64,000 nucleotides of DNA from an uncultured Eisenbergiella sp. (GTDB taxonomy: Bacteria; Bacillota; Clostridia; Lachnospirales; Lachnospiraceae). Positions 24,619 through 32,932 of the stretch are shown piece by piece; the stretch's first letter is position 1; every line of letters starts with the position of its first letter. A program made the translations under genes and the position numbers. The stretch covers positions 1 to 64,000 of the forward strand of contig CANRGX010000006.1 in NCBI GenBank assembly GCA_947630215.1, written 5' to 3'. The notes under the pieces are model-generated. The model saw only the letters and a program-made list of their open reading frames with translations, was not told the DNA's origin and ran no database searches.

Positions 24619-24642
24619 AAAGGAACCGATTGGGCCATACTT
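24612..24642 (+). promoter_or_regulatory. Sigma-G-like promoter of spoVA
   Basis: GGAATA (24612-24617), 18-nt spacer, CATACTT (24636-24642) resembles the sigma-G consensus TGMATA-N17-18-CATACTA. It lies 66 nt upstream of spoVAA, which is a sigma-G-dependent operon in Bacillus. Confidence 0.55.
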
Positions 24643-24707
24643 GACGTAACGGCCGCTGCGTCTGTCCTGTGGGAGCGCAGCAGGGCTGGAAACGGAAGGA
24701 GTATGGC

Positions 24708-25340
24708 ATGCCCAAGGAAACGCTGTATCTGAAACTGGAACGGAACGTGGAGCTGATGCAGGAGGAGATCCGGATGAAGGATCTGGGCCGGTTTGCCTGC
24801 CGGGACGAAAAGATCCTCAACCGGGTAAAGGTTCTTTTGGTGGCGCGGTTTGACCCCAAAAAGGACGGCGGCAGAAAAGTCATCAGCGTGATGTATCTGA
24901 TAAAAAAGCTCACGAAGGAGTTTCCCGACCTGGAGGTGCAAAGCATCGGGGAAACGGAAGTGGTGGCGGAACGGGTCTGCACCCCAAAACGCAAAAACGG
25001 ATGGGTGTTCTTAAAAATCTGCGTGGTGTCGGGCATCTGCTTTTTCGGAGCGGCCTTTACGATCATGGCCTTTCACAACGATATCAGCATCATTCGTGTC
25101 TTTGATCGCATTTACACGCTCGTGACGGGGCAGAAGTCCGATTCGGTGACCGTGCTGGAAATCAGTTATTCCATTGGACTGGCGCTGGGGATTATCGTCT
25201 TTTTCAATCACATCGGCGGCAGGAGAATCACCAGGGATCCGACCCCTATCGAGGTGGAAATGAGGGTCTATGAGGATCAGGTAAACAGCGCGCTGACAGA
25301 GACGGCGGACAGGGAAGGAAAGACCCTGGATGCAGACTGA
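24708..25340 (+). CDS. spoVAA: Stage V sporulation protein AA
   Basis: A 210-residue inner spore membrane protein of the SpoVA dipicolinate channel. The N-terminal ~95 residues form the soluble SpoVAA domain (ETLYLKLERNVELMQEEIRM, with the V-x-D-x-F/L style strand LVARFDPKK), followed by two transmembrane helices (~102-122 and ~150-170) and a short cytoplasmic tail. ATG 24708 is chosen on GGAAGGA 7 nt upstream. A sigma-G-like promoter precedes it. A terminator-like hairpin separates it from spoVAB, an unusual feature. Confidence 0.85.
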   Translation: MPKETLYLKLERNVELMQEEIRMKDLGRFACRDEKILNRVKVLLVARFDPKKDGGRKVISVMYLIKKLTKEFPDLEVQSIGETEVVAERVCTPKRKNGWVFLKICVVSGICFFGAAFTIMAFHNDISIIRVFDRIYTLVTGQKSDSVTVLEISYSIGLALGIIVFFNHIGGRRITRDPTPIEVEMRVYEDQVNSALTETADREGKTLDAD

Positions 25341-25372
25341 ACCGGCGGGCAAAAAAGACAGAGGTAAAAGAG

Positions 25373-25415
25373 ACGGAGGCGAACGGGATTCCCGTTTGAC
25401 CTCCGTATTTTTTGG
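25373..25415 (+). terminator. Intrinsic terminator-like hairpin between spoVAA and spoVAB
   Basis: ACGGAGG (25373-25379) and GAACGGGA (25381-25388) pair with TCCCGTTT and CCTCCGT (ending 25406), followed by ATTTTTTGG. It falls within the 145-nt gap before spoVAB. Confidence 0.75.
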
Positions 25416-25485
25416 AAGCAGGCTGCGCATACTGAACGTATCCGAAACGCATACAAAAAAGAAAAGCAGGAAAAGGAGGAGAGCC

Positions 25486-25977
25486 ATGGGCGGACAGATT
25501 TTCCTGGGGGTGCTGGGAGGCAGCGCCGGGATCCTGGTTTCGGCGGGCGTATTTACCGTGCTTCTTTCCGTGGGGCTCGTGCCCCGGTTCGCGGGGAAAA
25601 CGCATACGGCAAGACACATTTTTTTATACGAAGAAATGATTGTACTGGGCACGCTGTCGGGAGATGGATTGAGTATCCTGGGGACAAAGGCACAGCTGGG
25701 GGACTGGATTTGCGGGCAGCTGCTTTTCGGCCCGGATACCGTGCAGCTGTGGAGGGCGGTGTCCAGTGTGCTGCTGGGGCTTTTCGGTGTCTTTGCCGGG
25801 GTGTTTGTGGGCTGTCTGGCGCTTGCCATTGCGGAAATGCTGGATTCCATCCCGATCCTCACCAGACGCATCGGGTTCCGGCACGGGCTGGGCGTCATGG
25901 TATTGTCGGTGGCGCTGGGGAAGCTGGCCGGAAGTCTGATCTATTTTGGACTGCGGTTTTATGAGACGGGAATTTGA
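25486..25977 (+). CDS. spoVAB: Stage V sporulation protein AB
   Basis: A 163-residue membrane protein with four to five transmembrane segments (GVLGGSAGILVSAGVFTVLL; VLLGLFGVFAGVFVGCLALA; HGLGVMVLSVALGKLAGSLI). The internal AEMLDSIPILTRRIG segment is characteristic of SpoVAB. ATG 25486 has AGGAGGA 6 nt upstream. A longer frame from 25330 would include the terminator hairpin as coding sequence and has no clear ribosome site, so I reject it. Part of the SpoVA complex that moves Ca-dipicolinate into the spore core. Confidence 0.85.
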   Translation: MGGQIFLGVLGGSAGILVSAGVFTVLLSVGLVPRFAGKTHTARHIFLYEEMIVLGTLSGDGLSILGTKAQLGDWICGQLLFGPDTVQLWRAVSSVLLGLFGVFAGVFVGCLALAIAEMLDSIPILTRRIGFRHGLGVMVLSVALGKLAGSLIYFGLRFYETGI

Positions 25978-26012
25978 CGGATTTTCAAAAAAGGAAAAGA
26001 GAGGAAACGAAA

Positions 26013-26468
26013 ATGGATGAAGAACAAAAAAAACAGTACCGCCAATATGTCAAACAGGTGACGCCCACGCACAGTCTGCCGGTGCAGATGGGCAGAGCTT
26101 TTCTCACCGGCGGGATCATTTGTGTGATCGGACAGGGAATTTTAAACTATGCGAAATCCATGGGACTGGATCAGGAGACGGCGGGCAGCGTCTGCTCGCT
26201 GATTCTGGTGCTTCTGGCCGTGCTTTTGACGGGTTTTAACCTCTATCCGTCCCTCACCAAATGGGGCGGCGCGGGCGCTCTGGTTCCCATCACGGGGTTT
26301 GCCAATTCGGTGGCGGCCCCCGCTATCGAGTTTAAGAAGGAGGGACAGGTTTTTGGCATCGGCTGTAAAATTTTTACCATTGCGGGGCCGGTGATCCTCT
26401 ATGGGATTTTTACAAGCTGGCTGCTGGGACTGATCGGCTGGGCCGCCGGATTTCTGACGGGAGCGTAA
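26013..26468 (+). CDS. spoVAC: Stage V sporulation protein AC
   Basis: A 151-residue membrane protein. The start YRQYVKQVTPTHSLPVQMGR and the later segment NLYPSLTKWGGAGALVPITG with NSVAAPAIEFKKEG are the signature of SpoVAC, the mechanosensitive core subunit of the SpoVA channel. Four hydrophobic helices. ATG 26013 with AGAGAGG upstream is taken; an in-frame TTG at 25974 overlapping spoVAB is possible. In most spore formers spoVAD and spoVAE follow; here a beta-lactamase-fold gene follows instead. Confidence 0.92.
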   Translation: MDEEQKKQYRQYVKQVTPTHSLPVQMGRAFLTGGIICVIGQGILNYAKSMGLDQETAGSVCSLILVLLAVLLTGFNLYPSLTKWGGAGALVPITGFANSVAAPAIEFKKEGQVFGIGCKIFTIAGPVILYGIFTSWLLGLIGWAAGFLTGA

Positions 26469-26526
26469 CCGCTGTGGAACCTTCGGCTTAAAGGAATTTC
26501 TTTTTGCCCGGCCCTCCGCGCGGATA

Positions 26527-26555
26527 TGGACAGTAGGAGAAAAGCATAGTATAAT
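26527..26555 (+). promoter_or_regulatory. Sigma-A promoter of the serine hydrolase gene
   Basis: TGGACA (26527-26532), 17-nt spacer, TATAAT (26550-26555), 41 nt upstream of ATG 26597. It shows that the following gene is independent of spoVA. Confidence 0.8.
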
Positions 26556-26596
26556 TTGGAAAACAGAATAGGACGGCATCACAAAGGAGGAAGCAA

Positions 26597-27787
26597 ATGG
26601 AGTGGAAACAGGTACTGCAGGAGATCCTGCAGCAGGCGGTAGAGACGTGCGAGGTGGCCGGTGTCAATCTGCTGGTGGAAAAGGACGGAAAAGAAATCTG
26701 TTACTGTGAGGCGGGATACGCCAGGGTGGAGAGCCGTATGCCCATGCGCAGGGATACGATTCTGCGGCTTTACTCCCAGAGCAAACCCATTACCGCGGCG
26801 GCGGCCATGATTCTGATGGAGCGGGGGCTGCTGGATTTGTGCCAGCCGGTTTCCGATTTTCTGCCCGCCTATGCAGATCTTACGGTCAGCGAGGGAGGAG
26901 GCGTGCGGCCGGCCCGGACGCCCATGCGGGTGTTCGATCTGCTGAAAATGACCTCCGGCCTGGTATATCCGGACAATACGACCATGGCCGGGATACAGAC
27001 GGACGCCGTATTTCAGGAGCTGGATCGGCGGCTGCTGACGGATAGAGCGATGACCACCCGGGAGGTGGCGGATGCGCTGGCTGGCTGCGCGCTGGCCTAC
27101 GACCCGGGCAGCTCCTGGCAGTACGGCACCTCGGCGGATGTGCTGGGCGCGGTGATAGAGGTCGTCTCGGGAAAGTCCTTCGGCCGCTTTTTGCAGGAGG
27201 AACTGTTCGGGCCGCTGGGCATGAAGGATACGGCCTTCTGGGTACCGGCGGACAGACAGGACAGACTGGCTGACGCCTATGAGACGGTGACGGGTCCGGG
27301 GGGACAGCGGAGCCTGCTTCGCTATAACGGGAACAATCTGGGCATCCGCAACGATATGAAACAGGAGCCGGCTTTTGCTTCCGGCGGCGCGGGTCTGGCC
27401 TCCACGCTGGATGACTATATGCGGTTTTCCAGGATGCTTCAGCAGGGCGGAAAGCTGGACGGGGTGCGCGTCCTGCGGCCGGAGACCGTGCGGTATCTGA
27501 TCAGCGGCGAACTGATGGATCCCCAGCAGATCGCCTTTGACCGTTGGATCGGCCTGGACGGATTCAGCTATGGCAACCTGATGCGCGTCTGCAAACGGCC
27601 GGATCGGGCCGGATACATTGCCAGGGTCGGGGAGTATGGCTGGGACGGCTGGCTGGGCCCGTATTTTGCCAACTTCCCGCAGGAGAAGCTGACGATCCTG
27701 ATGGGAACCCAGAAGAAGGACGCCGGCACCTTTACGCTGACCCGGAAACTGCGCAACGTGATTTTGAGCACGCTGTTTGGCCTGTGA
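26597..27787 (+). CDS. Beta-lactamase-fold serine hydrolase
   Basis: A 396-residue member of the class C beta-lactamase/DD-peptidase-like family (EstB-type). The S-x-x-K motif is YSQSKPITAAAAMILMERG (catalytic Ser at about residue 60), and the second motif is WQYGTSADVLGAVIE, YGT in place of the usual YSN. Later EYGWDGWLGPYFANFP contains the HxG/KTG-like third box replaced by WxGWLG. No signal peptide, so it is probably cytosolic and an esterase or peptidase rather than a resistance enzyme. It is monocistronic, with AGGAGG before ATG 26597. Confidence 0.85.
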   Translation: MEWKQVLQEILQQAVETCEVAGVNLLVEKDGKEICYCEAGYARVESRMPMRRDTILRLYSQSKPITAAAAMILMERGLLDLCQPVSDFLPAYADLTVSEGGGVRPARTPMRVFDLLKMTSGLVYPDNTTMAGIQTDAVFQELDRRLLTDRAMTTREVADALAGCALAYDPGSSWQYGTSADVLGAVIEVVSGKSFGRFLQEELFGPLGMKDTAFWVPADRQDRLADAYETVTGPGGQRSLLRYNGNNLGIRNDMKQEPAFASGGAGLASTLDDYMRFSRMLQQGGKLDGVRVLRPETVRYLISGELMDPQQIAFDRWIGLDGFSYGNLMRVCKRPDRAGYIARVGEYGWDGWLGPYFANFPQEKLTILMGTQKKDAGTFTLTRKLRNVILSTLFGL

Positions 27788-27871
27788 AAAAAATGAAGAA
27801 AGTGTGGAAAACGGAAGATTTTACTGTTATACTATAGGTATCGAAAAATTCTGATTCAGGAGGGCTAAGCT

Positions 27872-28735
27872 ATGGAACTGAGAACTGCTGCTTCCCCAAA
27901 AGACGTGAAGCATTATGACACCAAGCGGCTGAGAGAGGAGTTCCTGATTCAGGGCCTGTTTGTGCCGGATGAGATCAAGCTGGTTTACAGTCATATTGAT
28001 CGGATTATCACCGGCGCGGCGACTCCTGTAGCCGGGGAACTGAAGCTGACGGCAGGGGACGAGCTGCGGGCGGAATATTTCCTGCAGCGTCGCGAACTGG
28101 GCCTTATCAACATCGGCGGCGACGGCGTGGTGACCGTGGACGGCAAAGAATACGTGGTGGAGCATAAGAACGGCATGTATATCGGCATGGGCGCAAGGGA
28201 CATTTCCTTCCGGAGCCTGGAAAAAACATCGCCTGCAAAATTCTACATAAATTCCGCTCCTGCACACAAATCCTATCCTACCGTGCTGATCAAGCGGGAG
28301 GGCATGCCGGAGGAAGGCGTGGTCATCATCAAGGAGGAGAACAAGGTGGCCTGCGGCTGTCTGGAGGAATCCAATGACCGCGTCATCAACAAATACATTC
28401 TGCCCGGCCAGGTGGAGAGCTGCCAGCTGGTGATGGGCATGACCGCCTTAAAGCCCGGCAGCGTCTGGAACACCATGCCCTGTCACACCCACGACAGAAG
28501 GATGGAGGTCTATCTGTATTTTGATATGCCCGAGGATGCGTTTGTGATGCACTATATGGGCGAGCCCACCGAAACGCGCCACATTGTGATCCGCAACGAG
28601 GAAGCCGTGATTTCTCCCAGCTGGTCCATCCACGCGGGCAGCGGCTCCCAGGCCTATACCTTTATCTGGGGCATGGTCGGGGAGAATCAGGAGTTCACCG
28701 ATATGGACGGCGTGAAGAATACGGAGCTTTTATAA
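27872..28735 (+). CDS. kduI: 5-dehydro-4-deoxy-D-glucuronate isomerase
   Basis: A 287-residue cupin-fold isomerase that converts 5-keto-4-deoxyuronate (from unsaturated pectin or glycosaminoglycan disaccharides) to 3-deoxy-D-glycero-2,5-hexodiulosonate. Zinc ligands are visible as His205, His207 and Glu212 in MPCHTHDRRMEVYLYF and His253 in WSIHAGSGSQAYTFIWGMVG. Length is close to the usual 278. It is followed by kduD after 29 nt, giving the two consecutive pathway enzymes in one operon. A TATACT -10 at 27838-27843 has no good -35, which would suit activator control. Confidence 0.96.
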   Translation: MELRTAASPKDVKHYDTKRLREEFLIQGLFVPDEIKLVYSHIDRIITGAATPVAGELKLTAGDELRAEYFLQRRELGLINIGGDGVVTVDGKEYVVEHKNGMYIGMGARDISFRSLEKTSPAKFYINSAPAHKSYPTVLIKREGMPEEGVVIIKEENKVACGCLEESNDRVINKYILPGQVESCQLVMGMTALKPGSVWNTMPCHTHDRRMEVYLYFDMPEDAFVMHYMGEPTETRHIVIRNEEAVISPSWSIHAGSGSQAYTFIWGMVGENQEFTDMDGVKNTELL

Positions 28736-28764
28736 TTTCAACTCATCATAAGGAGGGTACTGTT

Positions 28765-29571
28765 ATGGGATTTCAGATGAAGGATTTTTCCCTGGAGGGC
28801 AAAATTGCCCTGATCACCGGCGCGTCCTACGGCATCGGTATGGCCATTGCCAAGGCCTACGCGGCGGCGGGCGCCACCATCTGTTTTAACGACATCAAGC
28901 AGGAGCTGGTGGACAAGGGGATGGCCGCTTATGAGGAAGCGGGCATCCAGGCGCACGGCTATGTCTGTGATGTGACCGATGAGAACGCGGTGCAGAAGCT
29001 GGTGGCCACCATCGAGAAGGAAGTCGGCGTGATCGATATTCTGGTGAACAACGCGGGCATCATCCGCCGCATTCCCATGCTGGAAATGACTGCCGAGCAG
29101 TTCAGGCAGGTGGTGGATGTGGATTTGAACGCGCCTTTCATCGTGGCGAAGGCCGTGATCCCTTCCATGATCAAGAAGGGCCATGGCAAGATCATCAACA
29201 TCTGCTCCATGATGAGCGAACTGGGCCGTGAGACCGTCTCCGCCTATGCGGCGGCCAAGGGCGGCTTAAAGATGCTGACCAGAAATATCTGCTCCGAGTA
29301 CGGCGCCTACAATATCCAGTGCAACGGCATCGGGCCCGGCTATATTGCCACGCCCCAGACCGCGCCGCTGCGCGAGCTGCAGCCCGACGGCAGCCGGCAT
29401 CCTTTCGATCAGTTCATTATCGCCAAGACTCCCGCGGCCAGATGGGGCGAGACGGAGGATCTGCAGGGGCCTGCGGTATTTCTGGCTTCCGATGCTTCCA
29501 ACTTCGTGAACGGCCATGTGCTTTATGTGGACGGCGGGATTCTGGCCTATATCGGCAAACAGCCCGGATGA
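28765..29571 (+). CDS. kduD: 2-dehydro-3-deoxy-D-gluconate 5-dehydrogenase (gluconate 5-dehydrogenase-like)
   Basis: A 268-residue classical short-chain dehydrogenase. The cofactor motif is ITGASYGIG (residues ~17-25), NNAG follows at about 94, and the catalytic Ser...Tyr-x-x-x-Lys is in CSMMSELGRETVSAYAAAKG. With kduI upstream, the likely reaction is NADH-dependent reduction of 2,5-diketo-3-deoxygluconate to KDG. AGGAGGG precedes ATG 28765. Sequence alone does not separate KduD from gluconate 5-dehydrogenase (IdnO); the operon decides. Confidence 0.92.
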   Translation: MGFQMKDFSLEGKIALITGASYGIGMAIAKAYAAAGATICFNDIKQELVDKGMAAYEEAGIQAHGYVCDVTDENAVQKLVATIEKEVGVIDILVNNAGIIRRIPMLEMTAEQFRQVVDVDLNAPFIVAKAVIPSMIKKGHGKIINICSMMSELGRETVSAYAAAKGGLKMLTRNICSEYGAYNIQCNGIGPGYIATPQTAPLRELQPDGSRHPFDQFIIAKTPAARWGETEDLQGPAVFLASDASNFVNGHVLYVDGGILAYIGKQPG

Positions 29572-29634
29572 TTTTGGCAAACGGCCAAAAGACAACGGAT
29601 GACGCGTTTTGCGGGACATCCTTACGAACAGAAA

Positions 29635-29662
29635 GGGCCGCGCGGATCTGCGCGGCCTTTTT
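29635..29662 (+). terminator. Intrinsic terminator of kduID
   Basis: GGCCGCGC (29636-29643) pairs with GCGCGGCC (29650-29657), followed by TTTTT. It lies 64 nt after kduD. Confidence 0.9.
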
Positions 29663-29691
29663 ACGGAAAAAAGAAGGGACGGACAGGAAAA

Positions 29692-31008
29692 ATGAAAATT
29701 TGTGTCATCAACGGTTCGCCAAAGGGAAAAAACAGTGTGACGTTTCAGACGGTCTTATATCTGAGAAAGCATTTTCCGGACAGTCAGTGGGCGGTTTTGC
29801 ACGTAGGGCAGCGGATTCGGAGTTACGAAAAGGATCTGTCCGGCGCGCTGGAGACGATGAAAAAGGCGGATCTGCTGCTGTTTTCCTATCCGGTTTACAC
29901 CTTCCTCGCCCCCTGGCAGCTGCACCGGTTCATCGAACTGGTCAAGGAAAGCGGAATCGATCTTTCCGGCAGATTTGCGACCCAGATCAGCACCTCCAAG
30001 CATTTTTACGATGTGACGGCCCATCGTTATATCGAGCAAAACAGTCAGGATCTGGGGCTGAAGTGTATCCGGGGGCTGTCTGCGGATATGGGGGATCTGA
30101 CCACGCAAAAGGGACAGAAGGAGGCGCTGGATTTCTGGAATTTCGTGCGTTACAGCGTGCGGGAGAATCTATATGAAATTCCGTGCGGCGCACAGCAGGA
30201 CAGGGGAGGGAGCAATACCAAACAGCCCAGGAAAACCGGGAAAAAGGTGATCGTGGTCACCAACGCCCTTCCAGAGGATCGTGCCCTGCAGGCGCGCATA
30301 CAGGAATTTCGGGAACAGTTCCCCTATGAGACGGAGACGGTCAACATCGCGCAGTATCCTTTTGCAGGCGGATGCCTGGGGTGTCTGAAATGCGCCGTGG
30401 ACGGCACCTGTGTTTACCGGGATAACTTTTCCGAGTTTCTGCGTCAGCGGATCCAGAAAGCGGACGCTTTGGTCTATGCGTTCACCATCCGGGATCATTC
30501 CATGGGCGCTTCTTTTAAACTCTATGACGACAGGCAGTTTTGCAACGGCCACCGCACTGTGACCATGGGAATGCCGGTAGGGTATCTGATCAACGGCGAT
30601 TACGGGTCCGAGGACAATCTGCGGATGCTGCTGGAAGCCAGGGCCGAAGTGGGGCACAATTATCTGGCCGGCGCAGCCTGGGACACAGACGGAGTGGGCC
30701 GTCTGTGTCAGAAGCTGTGCTATGCGCTGGAAAACGGGTACGTTCCGCCTCAGAATTTCTACGGGGTGGGCGGCATGAAAATATTCCGGGATCTGATCTA
30801 TGTGATGCGCGGCATGATGCGGGCCGATCACGCATTTTATAAAAAGCAGGGCTTTTACCGTGACATGCCCCACCGGCAGGCAGGGACGATCCTGGGGATG
30901 ACGCTGGTGGGAGAAATGCTGGCAAATCCGAAGCTGAAGGCCAAAATGGGCACGAAGATGCAGGAGGGAATGCTGGCGCCCTATCGGAAGGTGCTGGCGG
31001 AAAAATAA
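29692..31008 (+). CDS. Two-domain flavodoxin-like NAD(P)H oxidoreductase
   Basis: A 438-residue protein made of two flavodoxin-like folds. Domain 1 (residues 1-~165) begins KICVINGSPKGKNSVTFQTV, with the FMN phosphate loop GSPKGKNS, and LLLFSYPVYTFLAPWQL as the flavin-contact loop. Domain 2 (~182 to the end) starts KKVIVVTNALPE and contains GGCLGCLKCAVDGTCVYRD, the Cys-rich segment of iron-sulfur-flavoprotein-like FMN reductases (CxxC...C). The C-terminal ~70 residues are helical with HAFYKKQGFYRDMP. ATG 29692 is preferred over an in-frame start inside the upstream terminator. Role unknown; perhaps quinone or nitro-compound reduction. Confidence 0.75.
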   Translation: MKICVINGSPKGKNSVTFQTVLYLRKHFPDSQWAVLHVGQRIRSYEKDLSGALETMKKADLLLFSYPVYTFLAPWQLHRFIELVKESGIDLSGRFATQISTSKHFYDVTAHRYIEQNSQDLGLKCIRGLSADMGDLTTQKGQKEALDFWNFVRYSVRENLYEIPCGAQQDRGGSNTKQPRKTGKKVIVVTNALPEDRALQARIQEFREQFPYETETVNIAQYPFAGGCLGCLKCAVDGTCVYRDNFSEFLRQRIQKADALVYAFTIRDHSMGASFKLYDDRQFCNGHRTVTMGMPVGYLINGDYGSEDNLRMLLEARAEVGHNYLAGAAWDTDGVGRLCQKLCYALENGYVPPQNFYGVGGMKIFRDLIYVMRGMMRADHAFYKKQGFYRDMPHRQAGTILGMTLVGEMLANPKLKAKMGTKMQEGMLAPYRKVLAEK

Positions 31009-31035
31009 GCGGGAACCACAGAATGGGAAAAAGCG

Positions 31036-31065
31036 GACGCTGCGTACAGGGCAGCGTCTTTTTTT
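31036..31065 (+). terminator. Intrinsic terminator after the oxidoreductase
   Basis: GACGCTGC (31036-31043) pairs with GCAGCGTC (31051-31058), followed by seven T. Confidence 0.9.
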
Positions 31066-31112
31066 GCCGAATCGGTTCCGCTTCTTCTATGCAATATACA
31101 TTTTATAAAGAA

Positions 31113-31146
31113 ATACCTTGACAGATGAGGTATATCATGTTATAAA
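31113..31146 (+). promoter_or_regulatory. padR promoter with overlapping inverted repeat
   Basis: TTGACA (31118-31123), 17-nt spacer, TATAAA (31141-31146). ATACCT (31113-31118) and AGGTAT (31128-31133) form an inverted repeat around the -35. PadR regulators often repress their own operon from such sites. Confidence 0.65.
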
Positions 31147-31177
31147 GAATAAAAAGGACAGGAGAGGAGGAAGGAAC

Positions 31178-31525
31178 TTGTCAATTTCAGCGGATACCCT
31201 GCGGGGCTATACGGATACGATTCTGCTGACCCAGCTGATGCAGAAGGACAGCTATGGGTATGAGATCAACAGGAACGTACAGCAGCGCACCGATGGGGCA
31301 TATGAGTTTAAAGAAGCGACCCTGTATACCGCCTTTAAGAGACTGGAACAGGGGGGCCTGATCACTTCCTACTGGGGGGAGGACGGGCCAGGCGCCAGGA
31401 GGCGCTATTATACGATCACGGAAGAAGGCAGACGTCAGTGGCAGGAACGCAGCCGCGAGTGGCTGGAAACGAGAGCGCTTTTAAACGCGCTGCTCACAGT
31501 GGAGGTGGAGCATGAATCGGATTGA
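31178..31525 (+). CDS. PadR-family transcriptional regulator
   Basis: A 115-residue winged-helix repressor. Motifs: LLTQLMQKDSYGYEINRNVQ (first helices), EATLYTAFKRLEQGGLITSY (recognition helix), and the wing GARRRYYTITEEGRRQWQER. The start is TTG 31178, placed 7 nt after GAGGAGG; an in-frame ATG at 31118 lies over the -35 and cannot be transcribed. It overlaps the next gene by 14 nt. PadR genes followed by a DUF1700 membrane-stress gene are a frequent Clostridia pair, implying that the repressor controls its own operon in response to an envelope signal. Confidence 0.9.
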   Translation: MSISADTLRGYTDTILLTQLMQKDSYGYEINRNVQQRTDGAYEFKEATLYTAFKRLEQGGLITSYWGEDGPGARRRYYTITEEGRRQWQERSREWLETRALLNALLTVEVEHESD

Positions 31526-32792
31526 AATGAAAATTGTCCTTCTGGTGGCGGATCGCCTGTCCGCGGCAGAAGACAGTGAAGAAAAGACAGAGATGATAGA
31601 GGAACTGAGTGAAAACCTGTATCAGCACTATCTGGATCTGACGGCGGCGGGCGTGCCGGAGCAGGAGGCGCTGGGGCAGGCCATGGACGGACTGGGCGAT
31701 GTGGAAGAACTTCTGGAATATCTGAAGGAGACGCAGGACGCCGGCCCGGATTCCGGCAGCTTTCAGGAGCAAAAGGACAGACAGAGCGGGAACTTTTCCA
31801 ATGCGGCGGGCGAAAAAATTGAGGATATCGTCAAGCGTGCCAACAGTGTGGCCCGGACCGCGGTGGAGAACGCGCTGGATATGGCGCGGGATGTGACCGT
31901 TCAGATTAAAGAGCGCTGCCCGAATGATCTCGGCATGTTTCTGTCGTTCCCGGAAGGAAAGGGACAGCGTGCGGAAGGGCCTATGGTCTGGCAGGGGGAG
32001 ATCCGCTCTCTGGAGTGCCGGCTGACCAACGGCAACATCCGTGTGTGCATGGTGCCCGACGGGGAAGCGCCGGTGGAAATTGACGGAGAGGCGGACGAAA
32101 TCGAGAGCGTCCTGAAAGAGGACGGTACCCTTGTGATCCGGCAGGGCAAGACGGCCAGTTCTTCCTTTTTGTTCCATAGAGGAATGCGGCGGTCGGATAT
32201 CGAATTGCGGCTGCCGTCCCGGATGTGGGAGAAAATCGGGATCGTCACCACGAATGGGGACATCAGCGTGGAAGAAGGCATTTCCTGCCGCACCATGACG
32301 CTGCAGTCCATGAACGGGGACTGCGAACTGCAGGCCCCCGTCTGCGAACACATGAAGGTGCAGCTTTCCAACGGGGATTTGGGGATCCACGGAATGAAGG
32401 GGGATTTGACCGCGTCAGACACCAACGGCGATATCCGGGTTTCCGGGAATTTTGGCATCTGTACGCTCACTTCCGCCAGCGGCGATGTAAAGCTGGACGG
32501 GACAGGACGGGAGATCGAATGCAGCAGCAACAGCGGCGATATCCGGATTCGGATGGAAGAACTGCCGGCAAAGCTCAAGGCGGTTTCCCGGGCCGGGGAC
32601 TGCGACGTGCGTGTACCGCGGGAAAAAGGATTCTTCCTGACCTACCGGGTGGGATGCGGGGATTTTCATACCGACTTTCCCCTCCATTACAGGGAGAGTA
32701 AGGACAAAACCCGGGAAGCGGTGTATCAGGACGGCGGCGAATGCCAGATTGTCCTGTCGGCGGTCAGCGGCGATCTGCATCTGCACACGTAA
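31512..32792 (+). CDS. DUF1700/HAAS and DUF4097 beta-repeat protein
   Basis: A 426-residue protein. The N-terminal ~75 residues are a HAAS/DUF1700 helical domain (EEKTEMIEELSENLYQHYLD, with ALGQAMDGLGDVEELLEYLK). A helical linker to ~135 leads to a DUF4097-type right-handed beta repeat: a series of NGDI/SGDV turns (TTNGDISVEE, SMNGDCELQA, LSNGDLGIHG, DTNGDIRVSG, SASGDVKLDG, SNSGDIRIRM). No transmembrane helix is evident, unlike some relatives. It overlaps padR, so both are made from one message. The family's role is unknown; it is often linked to envelope sensing. Confidence 0.75.
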   Translation: MNRIEMKIVLLVADRLSAAEDSEEKTEMIEELSENLYQHYLDLTAAGVPEQEALGQAMDGLGDVEELLEYLKETQDAGPDSGSFQEQKDRQSGNFSNAAGEKIEDIVKRANSVARTAVENALDMARDVTVQIKERCPNDLGMFLSFPEGKGQRAEGPMVWQGEIRSLECRLTNGNIRVCMVPDGEAPVEIDGEADEIESVLKEDGTLVIRQGKTASSSFLFHRGMRRSDIELRLPSRMWEKIGIVTTNGDISVEEGISCRTMTLQSMNGDCELQAPVCEHMKVQLSNGDLGIHGMKGDLTASDTNGDIRVSGNFGICTLTSASGDVKLDGTGREIECSSNSGDIRIRMEELPAKLKAVSRAGDCDVRVPREKGFFLTYRVGCGDFHTDFPLHYRESKDKTREAVYQDGGECQIVLSAVSGDLHLHT

Positions 32793-32835
32793 CCCGTCCC
32801 GCCGGATGCGGTCATAAAAGAGGACGAACAGGCAT

Positions 32836-32882
32836 AGGTTGTACCAGCGAACAAGCCCGCCGGTACAACCTGTGTTTTTTTT
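32836..32882 (+). terminator. Intrinsic terminator of the padR operon
   Basis: AGGTTGTACC (32836-32845) pairs with GGTACAACCT (32862-32871), followed by GTG and a run of eight T. Confidence 0.9.
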
Positions 32883-32932
32883 GCTTCAAAAAGCGCGCAG
32901 CGCCTGCCGCCGGCGAAAGGGGAGGGGAAAGA

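Noticed and set aside
25330..25485. 52-codon extension of spoVAB
   Set aside because: It would translate a terminator hairpin and has no ribosome site; ATG 25486 does.
26597..27787. Beta-lactam resistance gene
   Set aside because: No signal peptide, YGT instead of YSN and no KTG box; better described as an EstB-type hydrolase.
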